Source: Acanthosepion lycidas (Eukaryota; Mollusca; Cephalopoda; Sepiida; Sepiidae). Taken from it: a stretch of 64,000 nucleotides of DNA. The position numbers and the translations under genes were made by a program. Shown here one piece after another: positions 11,964-23,950 of this stretch; the first letter of the stretch is position 1, and each line of letters begins with the position of its first letter. The notes beneath the pieces were generated by a model. That model saw only the letters and a program-made list of their open reading frames with translations, had not been told where the DNA came from and ran no database searches. Location: assembly GCA_963932145.1 (NCBI GenBank), contig OZ010577.1, forward strand, positions 19,839,227 through 19,903,226, read 5' to 3'.

Positions 11964-13475
11964 CTTAGAGTTATATTTTTTGGAGCTGGTGGTCATGTCC
12001 AAAGGTGAACAGGCATCGACTGCTAAAGGGGAGGAAGAATGAGGATGAAATGAAGAACATGTTAAAGGATCCCCAGTTTCACTTTTTCGATGTTCATTTA
12101 CTGAATTTTTATAGTTAACTCTGCCATTTACAGACTTTTTCAATGTTTTCATGGACAAGTCAGTTGGTTCTGACTGAAGGTCATTTGTACTTGGTCTGTG
12201 GACAGAGTCTAAATAGGGTGTTGCATGATTATTGGACAATTTCTGCCGTTTGGCATTAGAGTAATAAGGAGGAATAGGTTCTATCGGATGGGCAGCAGAG
12301 AATGCCAAGGTATTGGACGTTGTCTTAGATGTGTGGGCTGTGACAGGGGACATAAAGTGGTAGGAATCAGCAGAATAGGGATTGGACCTTTTCATGTGGT
12401 TCATATGGGCAGGCTGAGGTAGGGAGTCGTCCTTTGAGAGTCGAGCAAATTTGGGAATAGAAGATGCAGGAGCTAGCAGACCTTCAGGAGGATTCTGTGT
12501 AGTATGTTGAATAACCGACTGGCGAATGCCACTGCTACGTGGCTTTGTTTCTTCGCTTCGGTTTGACGTTCGACTTGTCTGTGAATGTGCAGATTTCGGC
12601 ACGTGCCATCGACCATTTTCTGGCAGACAATTTGTAGGTGGTGCTATTCCTGCAACGGCTGATGTTGGATGGAATATAGCAGATGTCTTGGATGAAATTA
12701 ACGAAGATGATAGTGTGGGGCTTACACTGATGTTATTGCTCTGATTAGCATCCAATGGACTCTGGGGAACCATGGTCACATTTTCAAAGCATTTGTTTTC
12801 CATAACATCGGTTGCTATTGTGAGTGGCCGACTTGGTTGAGTAAGAGAATGTGATACAGGTGTCCGCTTTTGTTTATGCAATAAAGGTCCAAGAATGCTG
12901 GGACCTGGTCGACTTTTAATTTGGTTTTCCAACTCATTTGTTTCACTGCCATCACTACACGGTGAGGATTTTTTCCCATCTGCATTTAAGTTCCCTTTGG
13001 TATCTTCAACTTCAATAGGACTAATCCTTTCATATGCTGGGTTTGAAGGTGGTGTTGGTGGTAGAACCATTATAGATTTCTCACCAAATTTAGGATTTTC
13101 CTGCTTGTCAGGCCCAAGCTGAATGGGGCTTGGGGATTGGCTTGCAAGTACAGCTGCAGCAGTTATCTCTTTTGGGATGGACATGCACACATTAGGTTTC
13201 CTTTCAGGAACAACAGATATTTTCTCTTTTTTTGTTAGTGCCGGATGAGACTTGAGTTCATGAAGGGTTACACTACATGTAAGACGTTTCAGCTGATGTG
13301 CTGTGGATTGGACTGGTGAAGAAAAGGATTCTACAGACAATTTTACGTCAGAGAATTCTTTTTTGATTTTCTGTGATGAAGCAGTATTGTCCTTGTTTGG
13401 GAAACTTGGAGAGTATTTGTCACATGACAAAAGTTTCTTGACAGTTGGTTGACAGCCAGTTTTAAGACGTCGCAT
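11964..13475 (-). CDS. ARID5B: ARID5B-like, main exon (504 codons, PTDLS motif)
   Basis: Residues 366-869. The acceptor is TTTTTTTTCAG|ATGCGACG at 13476-13477; the ATG at 13475 is internal and in phase 0, not a start. The exon ends SKKYNSK with donor GTTTGT. The region is Ser/Pro/Lys-rich and largely low complexity, as in the family. EPTDLSMK, coded near 12150-12170, corresponds to a DQPTDLSLP-type motif in vertebrate ARID5B and fits PxDLS, the recognition motif of CtBP corepressors. A basic patch NAKRQKLS may be a nuclear localisation signal. Pro-rich runs (LPPTPPSNP) occur near the start. Open frames on the opposite strand (12225-12422, 12526-12744, 12895-13122) are shadows. Confidence 0.93.
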
Positions 13476-13942
13476 CTGAAAAAAAAATAAAGTGAAAATA
13501 GTTAAACACTGGTAGCGTAGAGTAAAACAAAGATTATGAATCATCACTAACAGTAGTGGTTATGAAAGAAATCAGGAGGAGATAACCTAGTAAAAAGATC
13601 ACGTGAATTATTCCCCTTGAGAGTCCCCCCCCAATCCTGATACTACTTTCATTTTAATTCCAAATGGCAAAGTATATTTATATGTATTTCTCTAATAGTC
13701 GAAAGTGAAAAAGCACATTATTGTCTAGTGTGTCTTACGAAATTATGTTGGTACTTAACTGATTACTTGCTTAAAGCTATTAAAAAAGAAATAAAAAAAA
13801 AAAAATTGTCATTTATTTAGCAAACAACTTATTCTAATATTTCTAATACATTTCTCAGCAATAATGATAGATATTTATATGTTGTTTAACACAAACGATT
13901 ATCAACTGGGCTGGAGAAGCTAAAATATTAAAAGATACTTAC
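13476..13942 (-). other. ARID5B: Short intron (467 bp)
   Basis: Bounded by donor GTAAGTAT at 13942 and the poly-T acceptor at 13476. AT-rich, with a C run at 13626-13632. Nothing else is seen. Confidence 0.85.
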
Positions 13943-14026
13943 AGAATCTCTATTTTGGTTATGATTTTTTCTTATTTCTTCCCACATCTTAGCCTTTTCC
14001 TCTATTTTTACCTCAATTTTGGATTT
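13943..14026 (-). CDS. ARID5B: ARID5B-like, 28-codon exon
   Basis: Residues 338-365: KSKIEVKIEEKAKMWEEI, then RKNHNQNRDS. It is a charged segment with helical or short coiled-coil character. The acceptor is CTCTTAG at 14027-14028 and the donor is TCT|GTAAGTAT. It is phase 0 at both ends, so skipping it would keep the frame; an optional exon is possible but not shown. It follows the ARID domain and bridges to the low-complexity tail. Confidence 0.85.
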
Positions 14027-14307
14027 CTAAGAGCAAACAGAAAAAAAGAGGTTTGTAAAATGTGAGTCAACTGAATAAACACACGAATCAATTGAAGTAA
14101 AAGCAAAACTTGCAAAATGACTGCTGGAAATTCTTCCACAAGGGTAGAGATTACAGTTGAAAATCTTCAAAACATTTTAATGGCAAATTGACAAACTTAA
14201 TCAGATTTTTCTGGAATAACTGACAATACCATAATTTTTAAATTCTAAGTTTTTTTAAACATTAAAAGGAACAAAAACGTGTCAAGGCATTCAGTATAAC
14301 AACATAC

Positions 14308-14440
14308 CTTGATTTCTTTCTTGCCATCGATACATGATAGGAGTTGTTTATTGTTGGAGTGTGAACTTTTCTTCTGTTTAATTTGAGACAAAAGACTGAA
14401 ATCCTTCCCTTTCAAGTACAACTCAAATGGTAACAGCAAA
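14308..14440 (-). CDS. ARID5B: ARID5B-like, exon with the end of the ARID domain
   Basis: Completes residue 293 (CG|T, Arg) and codes 294-337. It opens LLLPFELYLKGKDFSLLSQ, matching the last ARID helix and the LPYERFIKGE-type C-terminal extension of ARID5 proteins, then runs into a Lys/Ser-rich linker ending GKKEIK. Acceptor CTACTCAG at 14441-14442, donor AAG|GTATGT. An AG-rich run (14449-14460) lies just upstream of the acceptor on the plus strand and serves as the pyrimidine tract. Confidence 0.92.
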
Positions 14441-15390
14441 CTGAGTAGAGAGAGAGAGAAAGAAAAATTAAGATAAAATCAAGAACTGATATGCAGCAAA
14501 AACAAATTTTATGCCAGTTATGAATATGCCAAGTGAAGTTATTGAGGTAAAGGCTTTTATTCTTCTGGCTGATATAAACACAGATTGTCAGTAGAGATTA
14601 CAGACAAGTTTTTTTTTTTTTGTTTTTCCTTTTTAAAGTTCATGTTCACTCAACTTAGATTTAATCTTTCAAAATCTTCAATATTTACCATCTGTTACAA
14701 ATAAGATTAATAAATACTGTTTATTATTTAGTCAGAAAGACTTCTTTCTTATTTAACTATAAATAGAGAGAAGTAAAATATTTTAAGTCAGATAAATTCA
14801 TTCAGTATTTAATAACTAAAATGTTAAATTTTGAACAGTCAGAAATTTGTGTAAAACTTTGTTTCATATTAAGTAAAATGAAAGATAAGTTTGATAGTCA
14901 AAAAGATTACTGGTGCATGGCTCAATAAAAGGAAAAAAAAACTGTATTCACACACTGTCAACATTTGACAATGACAAAATACCAATAGCAACTATGATGT
15001 GCAAAATGGTTATTTTTTTTTTTTCTCGCCTGTCTAGTTCAAATTAAGGAAATTTAATAAAAGGCCAGTTCTAAAATTGTATTACTGTGCTTTTAGATTT
15101 TGATAATAAATAAAATTAGAATAAAATAACAATTTGAATTATAATCTTTTTGTAAACCTTTTTTTAAAAAATTGCAGAAAAATAAAATTGCAGAACCAGT
15201 TCAAAATATTTCAATCTTGAAAGATTTTTCTTTTATTAAAATCTATCAAAATTCCAAATTTAAATTACTAGAAAAACATATCAACATTCCTGATTTAAGT
15301 TAAATATGTATCCATATACAAATTACACATTTACTGCTTATTGTGATTTTTAAAGTCTTTTTATGTTAATATTTTCCACTCAGTCTTTAC
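14441..15390 (-). other. ARID5B: Intron (950 bp)
   Basis: Donor CG|GTAAAG at 15390, acceptor at 14441. AT-rich with T runs at 14610-14621 and 15013-15024. No further feature is seen. Confidence 0.85.
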
Positions 15391-15488
15391 CGTTCATAAT
15401 GCCTTCTGGTACATGTTGCAGCACTAGTACTTCCTGGATTACCTCCCATAATATCATAAAGGTGTTTCCACATTCTATTATTTGTTAT
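15391..15488 (-). CDS. ARID5B: ARID5B-like, ARID domain core exon
   Basis: Residues 261-292 plus two bases of 293. It encodes ITNNRMWKHLYDIMGGNPGS, then TSAATCTRRHYE. The R-x-W-K-x-x-Y-D-x-x-GG-N-P-G-S-T-S-A-A-T-x-T-R-R-H-Y-E pattern is the signature of the ARID helix-turn-helix and its DNA-contacting loop, and is closest to the ARID5 subgroup. Acceptor TTTTATAG at 15489-15490, donor CG|GTAAAG. The next exon completes the Arg codon, so the domain continues without a gap. Confidence 0.96.
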
Positions 15489-16018
15489 CTATAAAAGAGA
15501 AGAAAGGAAAAAAAAAAGGCTTAAATTTGAATTAACAAGTTTTCTGTTCTGAAATTTATACTCTGTACACAGTGTTGTACAAACAGGCAATCATGTGGTA
15601 GGCAATATATAAAATAAAATTTAAAGAGGAATATAAAGATTATTTTAATATACTCAATATTTTAATTTTAAATACAGTATTAAGAGACAGTACTTTGGAA
15701 GAAAACAGGAAGTTAGAAAGAACAAAGATGAAGAAAAAAAAAGAATGGAGGAAGAGTATGTAAGTCAATAGAGAGAAAAAAATGCACATGATGAAACAGT
15801 AGGATTAGTCAAAAGTCAAACAAGTGAAAAAAAAAATTTTTTTTTTTTTTTAAATTTTATGAATTTTTCCATTATTTCATGTCACTAAATGAAAAACTTA
15901 ATGAAAAAGAAAATATTAAAAATACAGTTTGTTTTTGTTTATTTTAGAGAAATTACAAGCAACAGAATCAAATTTCTTTGAGTAAAATATTTCAAGAGTT
16001 TTATAGAAAAAGAGAAAT

Positions 16019-17348
16019 AGAGAAAAAAGAGAAGAGAGAAGAGAGAAAAAGAGAAAAAGAGAAGAGAGAAAAAGAGAAAAAAGAGAAGAGAAAAAAGAGA
16101 AAAAAAGAGAAAAAAAGAAGAGAAAAAAAGAAGAGAAAAAAAGAGAAAAAGAGAAAAAAAGAGAAAAAGAGAAAAAAAGAGAAAAAGAGAAAAAAAGAGA
16201 AAAAGAGAAAAAAAGAGAAAAAGAGAAAAAAAGAGAAAAAGAGAAAAAAAGAGAAAAAGAGAAAAAAAGAGAAAAAGAGAAAAAAAGAGAAAAAAAGAGA
16301 AAAAGAAAAAAAGAGAAAAAGAAAAAAAGAGAAAAAGAAAAAAAGAGAAAAAGAAAAAAAGAGAAAAAGAAAAAAAGAGAAGAAAAAAAGAGAAAAAGAA
16401 AAAAAGAGAAAAAGAAAAAAAGAGAAAAAGAAAAAAAGAGAAAAAGAAAAAAAGAGAAAAAGAAAAAAAGAGAAAAAGAAAAAAAGAGAAAAAGAAAAAA
16501 AGAGAAAAAGAAAAAAAGAAAAAGAAAAAAAGAGAAAAAGAAAAAAAAGAGAAAAAGAAAAAGAGAAAAAGAAAAAGAGAAAAAGAAAAAAAAGAGAAAA
16601 AGAAAAAAAAAGAGAAAAAGAAAAAAAAGAAAAAAGAAAAAAGAGAAAGAGAAAGAGAGAAAAAGAAAAGAGAGAAAAAGAAAAAAGAAAAAAAAGAGAA
16701 AAAGAGAAAAGGAAAAGAGAGAAAAGGAAAAGAGAGAAAAGGAAAAGAGAGAAAAGGAAAAGAGAGAAAAGGAAAAGAGAGAAAAGGAAAAGAGAGAAAA
16801 GGAAAAGAGAGAAAAGGAAAAGAGAGAAAAGGAAAAGAGAGAAAAGGAAAAGAGAGAAAAGGAAAAGAGAGAAAAAGAAAAGAAAAAAAGAAAAAGAAAA
16901 AGAAAAAAAGAAAAAGAAAAAAAGAAAAAGAAAAAAAGAAAAAGAAAAAAAGAAAAAGAAAAAAAGAAAAAGAAAAAAAGAAAAAGAAAAAAAGAAAAAG
17001 AAAAAGAAAAAAAGAAAAAGAAAAAAAGAAAAAGAAAAAAGAAAAAGAAAAAAGAAAAAGAAAAAAAGAAAAAGAAAAAAAGAAAAAGAAAAAAAGAAAA
17101 AAGAAAAAGAAAAAGAAAAAGAAAAAAGAAAAAGAAAGAAAGAGAAAAAAAGAAAAAGAAAGAAAGAGAAAAAAAGAAAAAGAAAGAAAGAGAAAAAAAG
17201 AAAAAGAAAGAAAGAGAAAAAAAGAAAAAGAAAAAAAAGAAAAAGAAAAAAAAGAAAAAGAAGAAAAAAAGAAAAAGAAGAAAAAAAGAAAAAGAAAAAA
17301 GAAAAAGAAAAAGAAGAAAAAAAGAAAAAGAAAAAAAGAAAGAAGAAA
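16019..17348. repeat. 1,330-nt uninterrupted homopurine tract (A/G satellite)
   Basis: No C or T is seen on the plus strand from 16019 to 17348. The tract is a mosaic of related short units: AAAAAGAG-type repeats (16140-16290), GAAAAAGAAAAAAAGA-type repeats (16300-16540), a regular 15-bp GAAAAGGAAAAGAGA unit (about 16700-16870), then GAAAAAGAAAAAAA-type repeats to the end. Open frames on both strands here (Lys/Arg/Glu on plus, Phe/Ser/Leu on minus) exist only because stop codons cannot form, and are not genes. Confidence 0.97.
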
Positions 17349-17889
17349 CTCATGCCAATTCTACAAACCAAAACCCGTGGTTTGTTGACCAAAGAGCTAT
17401 CCCCGCCCCTAGAAATTTCCTTCCCACTATACAAAAAAAGAGAAGAGTAAAGAGTACTTCCTAATGTCTGCAACAGCCTATAACTATATCCACACACTGC
17501 TAGTCAAGTATACAAATTCCCCCATGTTAAAATCACTAACAGTGTCCATCATTGTGTGTGCAAGAGAGAGAGAGGGGGGGTAAGAGAGAGGTGGGAAGAG
17601 AGAGAGGAAGAGAGAGAGAGAGAGAGAACTATGCTTTTAAACCTGACAATTGCTACAATATAACATCAAAGAAAATTAGAGAAACTGTATTTCATTACAA
17701 TAAAACCAGATGACTTAGAAAAAAAACAAAGAAAAAAAATTACATATGTTTTGATGTTTGTATACCTGAATTATTTACAATTCACTTTTTCTCAATGTTG
17801 GAAATCAGTGACAATAAAATCTGTTGAATCTTATTGCTTGAAGAGGAAACCATTGTTATTGAATTTTGATTATCTAAGAAACTGAAATT

Positions 17890-18385
17890 GATATACTGAT
17901 TCTTTCCAGTTGTCTAATCAGTTTCTTGATGTTGAGATGAAATTCATCAAGGAAGGTGCCAGTTTTTTTGTTTTGTTTTGTTTTTGTTTTTTTTTATAAA
18001 AACACAAATACTTTAGACCTTTTCTTCAGGGATATATTACAAATATAAATTTATACCAATTCCAGCTCCTTTATATTTAAAGGCTTGCTTTGTAAAAAAT
18101 CCGATAACTATAATGGATAAATTTTAAAATAACTGTAACAGAGTGTATTCGTGCACGTTTTTAAAAAGCAATATGACAATGGAATGTAGATATTTTATCA
18201 CAGTTACAATTGCATATTTCTGATATATCTCTGGATATGGTCTTAGAAAAAGTACTTGGATTATGAAAAAAAACAAAAAAAAAAAAAAAAAAAAAAAAAA
18301 CAACTATGGCAACTTCCTTGAAGAATTTTATCTCAACATCAAGAAACTGATTAGGCAAGTGGAAGGGATCAATATAAAAATAAGT
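17890..18385. repeat. Inverted-repeat element with T-rich/A-rich inner arms
   Basis: Sequence around 17905-17965 (AATCAGTTTCTTGATGTTGA and on) is inverted at 18303-18375 (CTCAACATCAAGAAACTGAT). The inner parts also pair loosely (17998-18050 with 18195-18265). The poly-A run at 18264-18300 faces a T-rich run at 17963-17997. It looks like a MITE or foldback relic. Confidence 0.55.
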
Positions 18386-20457
18386 AGACAATATGTCTAT
18401 TTTAATCAATGAAACATGTTTAAATGAAGATTATATATCACCTACCAAGCTCATAACATTGATTACATGGAGACAAACTCCATCAGAAAATTTGCATACA
18501 CAAACCGTTTTCAATTAAGGGAATGACAGCAAGGATGTTTCTTTCAGTTCTTGAGCTGCCCTGCCCTTAGCAGTATGGGGGGATGATGAGTATTGCATGA
18601 TGAATTACAAACTTATAGCTTTGTTTAATTATTACCAAAAATTGTTCCCTCTATTTAGCCATTCGTTGCCTTATTTGGTTAGCAAATTATTTTTTGTGAC
18701 AATCTTATAAATCAGATGAGAGGTTCTATATTGAAATCAATGTGTAAAGGAAATGCAACATCTTATGAAAAACTATTGCAACTGTTAATATTACAGTTCC
18801 TTTTATTCTCATGAAGGAAAAAGTAAAGTAAAGATATGAAGCCATAGTTGATACTATCTTGTGTGTCTACGAAGATCAAAAACATTGCAAAAAGATTTGT
18901 TCTGTCAAGAATCAGCAAGATTCTCTTTATCCAAAGACCTTTGATTTGTCAATGTAAGTAAAATATAACCTTCAGACATTTACCATAAAAAGCTAACTGT
19001 GCATGTAACCTGTGATATCCTAGGTAGGATTTACTGAGAGCAGGAAGGGGGGGGGGGTTCAGCAATGTTAACATTAGTTGATAAAATGAAACATGCATGG
19101 TTTTATTTAATACCAACTGAATTTGAACCTTGTATATGTTGGTCACTTTCAGCTTTTTCTCATTTGAGATTACCAATACTACCTCTTAGGTTTAGTTTTA
19201 GTCTATTTCTGGTAGAAAAAAAAAAAAAGATGAATCACAATGAGTAATATTTTTTTTTGTTTTAATCAAACATGGTACTGGATAGTAACAGTCAAGGAGG
19301 GATTGTCAGTAATCAATAAAGCAACACAAGTAATTATTATATTTTGTAGCATTCTTTTACTATAGAAATGCACTGAAAAATCACAAAGAAAATGATTGTC
19401 AGTGGTTAAGGAGTAAACAAAATGTTACTGACAGAACAGTGCTGTTACATGTATAATATGAATAATAAAATGGGAGAGAGAAAAAAAAAAAAAAAAAAAA
19501 AAAATTAAAAGATTTGTGAATATCAACAGCTGAATGTTCTTGCAAAATTCACAGAATAATGTAATATATTTAGAAACTTAATACAGATTTACAAGTATTT
19601 TTTAAGGGGAACTTAAAATCCAGGCACCAGGATTGTTGAAAGTACACTTCAAAAGCTATTCCCTTTTGTTTATAGTTTGCTAATATCGTAGAGAGACTTT
19701 CTTTCCTATAATTAAGCCTCTTCATTAAGTGATAGTAGCAATTAAAATACAAACCCCATGATCCAATTCAAATTAAATGCTTTATCTCACAGGTGCTTAT
19801 CTAGGTTGAAAAGCAATTATTAGACACTAAAGAAAATGTTTATGCATCATAATTTATTGCAATCTTTTTTAATGTTACATAGAGACTTCTCAAATTAAAA
19901 ATGGTCTTTAAAAATATTTTTAGCTGAAGGGCATTACATTTTCTGTACAAAGTATCCCAGACTATAACAATATAGGTAGAAATGAAGTTTTTAAATTTAT
20001 TTTTAATTGAGCATAAATAATGATTGTTAATTATATTGATTAACAAACAAAAATACTAATTATATATTGGTCAACCATTTTATAATATACACACTTTATT
20101 TAATACTAGTTTATTTATATCATAAAGAAGAACTATAACATTTAAGCAGTTTTACAAGTACAGACAATATCAAAAACTTAATATACATTTGCATTTTCTT
20201 GGTTATGATCAAATACTTCCAGAACATTAAACTAAATAAATAAAGTTCAATTCCCTGTTGAATAACTATGGTGTTTAATTTGTCAAGTTTAGCATAACAA
20301 AATTTTATTTTTACCATGTCAATAGAAGAGACCACTTTATAGAAATAGGTAATTCACCCATCTCTAGGTAGTGGACTCTTGTGATAACAAAAATTGTCTA
20401 AATGTGAAAACATTAAAATTTTTCAGTATTTTTGATAACTGTAAATGGATTTATGTG

Positions 20458-20825
20458 TTTTTTTACAAGTTATAAAATATTTATAGGTTATTTAAAGCCA
20501 GAAAATATTTTTAGATTGTAAGAATTCTTTTGAAGACAATGATTTACTGATACAAGTCCAATAGCTGAGGGCAGAAGGCATGGATTTATAGCTTTCTCTC
20601 TGGTATTTGCACATACATGAATATAACGAACCAGACTAGAATTGGAACTCTGTTTCAATTCTGAGCTGTCATCCATTAGACCACCTGCACATCCAAGCTT
20701 ACAGCACCTGATAATTCCAAGCAGTGGCCCAGCTAAGTACTGACCAGACTTGACATTGTTTTAACTTTGGTGACCATACAAGAATCAGTTTCAATCTGGT
20801 ATGGACATATGCCCAAACACTCTTT
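20458..20825 (-). mobile_element. Composite SINE: 5S rRNA-derived head plus tRNA-like segment (copy 1)
   Basis: Read on the minus strand from 20825, the first ~115 bases follow 5S rRNA over its full length. They include CATACCA near the start, GGTCAGTACTTAGCTGGGCC for the GGTTAGTACTTGGATGGGAG stretch, and ATTATCAGGTGCTGTAAGCT for the 3' end. At about 20695 this passes into a tRNA-like part with an A-box-like TGGTCTAATGGATGA and a degenerate B box (GAGTTCCAATTCT), followed by a body shared with 29010-29370 and 26400-26600. The 5S internal promoter would be its pol III origin (established for SINE3-type elements). Confidence 0.75.
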
Positions 20826-21164
20826 AGAATCAAACAACTATAAAATAACAAGGATCAAAATCAAATCCTGGAAATCAAAGTAAAAATGTACACATTAAAG
20901 ATTTTCAATAACAAACAGGTAATTATTCATAGGAAAATTATTTGGTAATTTAACAAGCTTTTGTTATAAATATATTGAACAAAGGACAGATAAAAATCAA
21001 GATATGAAATTCACTGCTACCAGTTTAAGGTATTGATTGCTCTAGAAATGTAACTCATTTTTATATCAATTCAAACAGATTCAAATTTATTACTATAAGC
21101 CATTGTTGTCATTATAAAAAGATTATTTCTGTAACCTAGGATATCACAATGACCTGGTGAGCTT

Positions 21165-21208
<44 letters not shown>

Positions 21209-21744
21209 AGCAGGCAATAAGCATACATGATTAACTCAACTGTTGGTTAAACCTAGGAGAGGGCTTAAAATATTTCTTTAGCCTTCTAACAAAACAAAGT
21301 AATTATCAAATACATATATATATCTAATTCTGTTGCTACAAAATATTTAAGACTAGTTTATTTAAGACATGACTGCATACACAAATTATTTTACAAAATG
21401 CATTGTACTCTTAAAATATCAAAAACTTTACATTCCTGTGCATTTTCTGGTTTATATTCAATACTAACTGAATATTAAACTATACTAAAAGTAAAAGGTA
21501 ACAATCTCTTGTCTTGCCCTAGTGCTGGAAATGAAAACAATAACTGAAACTAATATATAATTAAAACAAAAGAGGGTCCACATGGGCTCCTATATGTAGA
21601 TTCAATAGGCCAGTTAATAAAATTTGAGGAATAAAAAGCCAACAAAAGGCTAACAATATTGGCCCACAAAAGAAAAAAAGCATGTCCAAAAATTCTGACT
21701 TTAAAAATCTTTTAGTATCTGTCTATATTTCTGAGATGAGGTAT

Positions 21745-22190
21745 TATGTACATTATTCAGACTATTGACCTCATCTTTGTCGCCATATTTATTATGTTAT
21801 AAACAATTACAATGCTCCAGCATTCTTCAGGTGGTTGGAATGTCAGACTTAACCCTTTATTTCGCTCACTGGGGTAGACTGTTCTAGTTCCACGTGCCAT
21901 GTTTAATGGATGTCAGTTATCTGTTAATTTCCCTCTGAAAGTTCTCCACTGCCTTAACTGGGTATTGAACTCACACTCTTTGGGTCCGGTCACTGGATCT
22001 AACCAACACCTTTATCCTACTGTGCCATGTGTCCTTGAGGACATCTGTGTATGAATTTATAAACCTAATGTCTTCAGCAACCTTTTTACCAGTGCTCATA
22101 TTGCAACTTTTGTTGTTATCACTTTTCTCTGGCACTCCTTATTACTGGTTCCCATATTGTATTCATTTCTATGCTTGGTCTTTCTCTCCA
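21745..22190 (-). mobile_element. tRNA-related SINE family B, copy 1
   Basis: The minus strand contains TGGCACAGTAGGATAAAGG (A-box-like) and GTGAGTTCAATACCCAG (B-box-like, 21955-21975), as in tRNA-derived SINEs. The whole ~445-bp stretch, including flanks on both sides of the tRNA-like part, recurs at 39305-39735 (shared: TAAACCTAATGTCT, TTACTGGTTCCCATATTGTA). The shared part is longer than a simple SINE head, so it may be a SINE plus LINE-derived tail. The small plus-strand frame at 22029-22292 is a shadow. Confidence 0.55.
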
Positions 22191-22306
22191 TGCTTCAAAT
22201 TAGCCAAAAGGCTAATATATAATAAATATCATCAATCTTATTGCCAATATTGTTATCATTTTGTTGTTGTTTTATTCTTTAAATTTTATTAACTCGCCTA
22301 TTAAAT

Positions 22307-22308
<2 letters not shown>

Positions 22309-22357
<49 letters not shown>
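22309..22357. repeat. (GT)n microsatellite
   Basis: About 49 bp of uninterrupted TG dinucleotide. Confidence 0.95.
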
Positions 22358-22359
<2 letters not shown>

Positions 22360-23410
22360 CTTGTTTTAAAAGTTTATTTGCTTATAGAGTCAATCACAAT
22401 TTAAGAATTCATTTAACACAATATTTTTAATATAAATATGTAGCAATAAAACACACTGACATTCTGTATTTTCCATTTTTGATTAAAATAAAAAAGATCA
22501 GAGATGCAAAATGCTTATTCATCAATTATTCCATTTCTACATCAGAAGAGTTCAGTATGTTGAACACACACACAAAGAGGATACTGATGCTGACATTCTT
22601 TGCCAACCCAAAAGAATTAAAATCTTTTTGTTTAGTCAGATTTTAAGGAGTGGGTCAAGCTGAGAATCTTTCAGCATCTATTTGTGTGCATATAATAAAT
22701 ATTGCATTGTATTTATATATCTCTGTAGATTATCAAGAGGAAAGAAATCTCACAAAAGATCAATGGAATCAGAGCCATTTATTTGTCTTCATGATTCTCT
22801 GAGAGTTTGGGCTATAGAAAAATGATGAAAAAAAAAATTCTGAATATAAGGTGATGAGTATATCACCCAACCAAATACAAAATCACAACTAGAATTGTGG
22901 GAGAAAAAAACCCAAAAAACCTGTAATCTTGTGTGTATATGACTCATGTTTTTTCATCCAAAATTGTGTCAAAGTCTGCTACCTTTTATAGTTTAGAACT
23001 CAATCCCTTTTTTTACCAGGAACTCAAAACAAGCAAACTTGAGTCAAATTGAATTTATTTGTTTACCAGAGAGATAATATTTCTCTAATGGCATGTTACA
23101 GCAAAGAGAAATAAATCTTTCATAATGTTATAAGTTTAATGTAGGTGTTGACATGTTGAGAAATTTAAGTAACTTTAAATACTAGAGATTTTTTAGATTT
23201 ACTCATAACATGTCAAACATGCTTATTTGTAATTATCTAAATAAAGCCATAGGCAAATTTTGAGTATCATATACAGTATTTTGGTCATTTTCTTTGCTCT
23301 AAAATCAGATGCACATGAAAATAAGCTTTCCCCACCCACTAGAATTTCTCTGCTTTTTTAACTGTGTCTTATACTCCCTAACAATCTCCACATAAAGAAG
23401 TACAGTAAAT

Positions 23411-23825
23411 AGGGGGCACAGTGGAGTGATTAGAACATTCTGACCATGAGACCTGGGTTCAAATTTCACCATAGTGGATTTGCCAGGGATAAGGTTATCA
23501 GTCTGAGTAGACGATCCCAGCTTGCAGCACCATGGGAAAAGTGCCTGAAAACAATACCATGAGTTGTTCCAAGCATTGCAGGTGAAATATGGTAGACAAA
23601 ACTGTTTGGAAGCAGTCAATGACTGTGCTCACACAAAGTCATCATGACAAAATGTTTGAGTGCGCTGTTGATCACACCAAATTATGTGCTCTTAAAGAAA
23701 CTGTAATTAAGGTCTGTTCAGCATAGCTGCAGTATAAAACAAAGGTTCATTCTGTGGGTGCTGAAGAAACAAATGTACCTGAGCAGATGTCCTCAACAGG
23801 ATTAGCTAGCCACTCAAGCATATGT
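23411..23825 (+). mobile_element. tRNA-derived SINE, family C
   Basis: Begins GGGGGCACAGTGGAGTGATT (A-box-like) and continues to ACCTGGGTTCAAATTTCACC (B-box-like GGTTCAAATTT, about 23452-23472), spaced as in a tRNA gene. It is followed by a non-tRNA body that is less AT-rich than its surroundings up to about 23825. The end is uncertain. The minus-strand frame 23305-23619 is a shadow. Confidence 0.6.
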
Positions 23826-23838
23826 GTGTGTACGTATT

Positions 23839-23950
23839 GGGGAAAAATATATGACAAAGTGAGAAAGTTTTCTTGTGACACATTTCATCCTTTAGGACTT
23901 GATCAGACTAAATTTATTGTATTGCTGTGACTACATATGCTCAAACCAGG
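23839..23950. mobile_element. Solo half of an inverted-repeat element (family shared with 52556-52840)
   Basis: TTGGGGAAAAATATATGACA, then TTTCATCCTTTAGGACTT and ATGCTGGGAATTATTT, match the arms of the palindromic element at 52556-52840 (GGGAAAAATGTATGACAAAT, TTTCATCCTTTAGAACAT). Only one arm is present here. Confidence 0.55.

Noticed and set aside
15978-17497. Two overlapping ~490-codon open frames (Lys/Arg/Glu-rich plus strand, Phe/Ser/Leu-rich minus strand)
   Set aside because: They arise because a pure purine strand cannot form stop codons. They have no splice or start context and no family resemblance.
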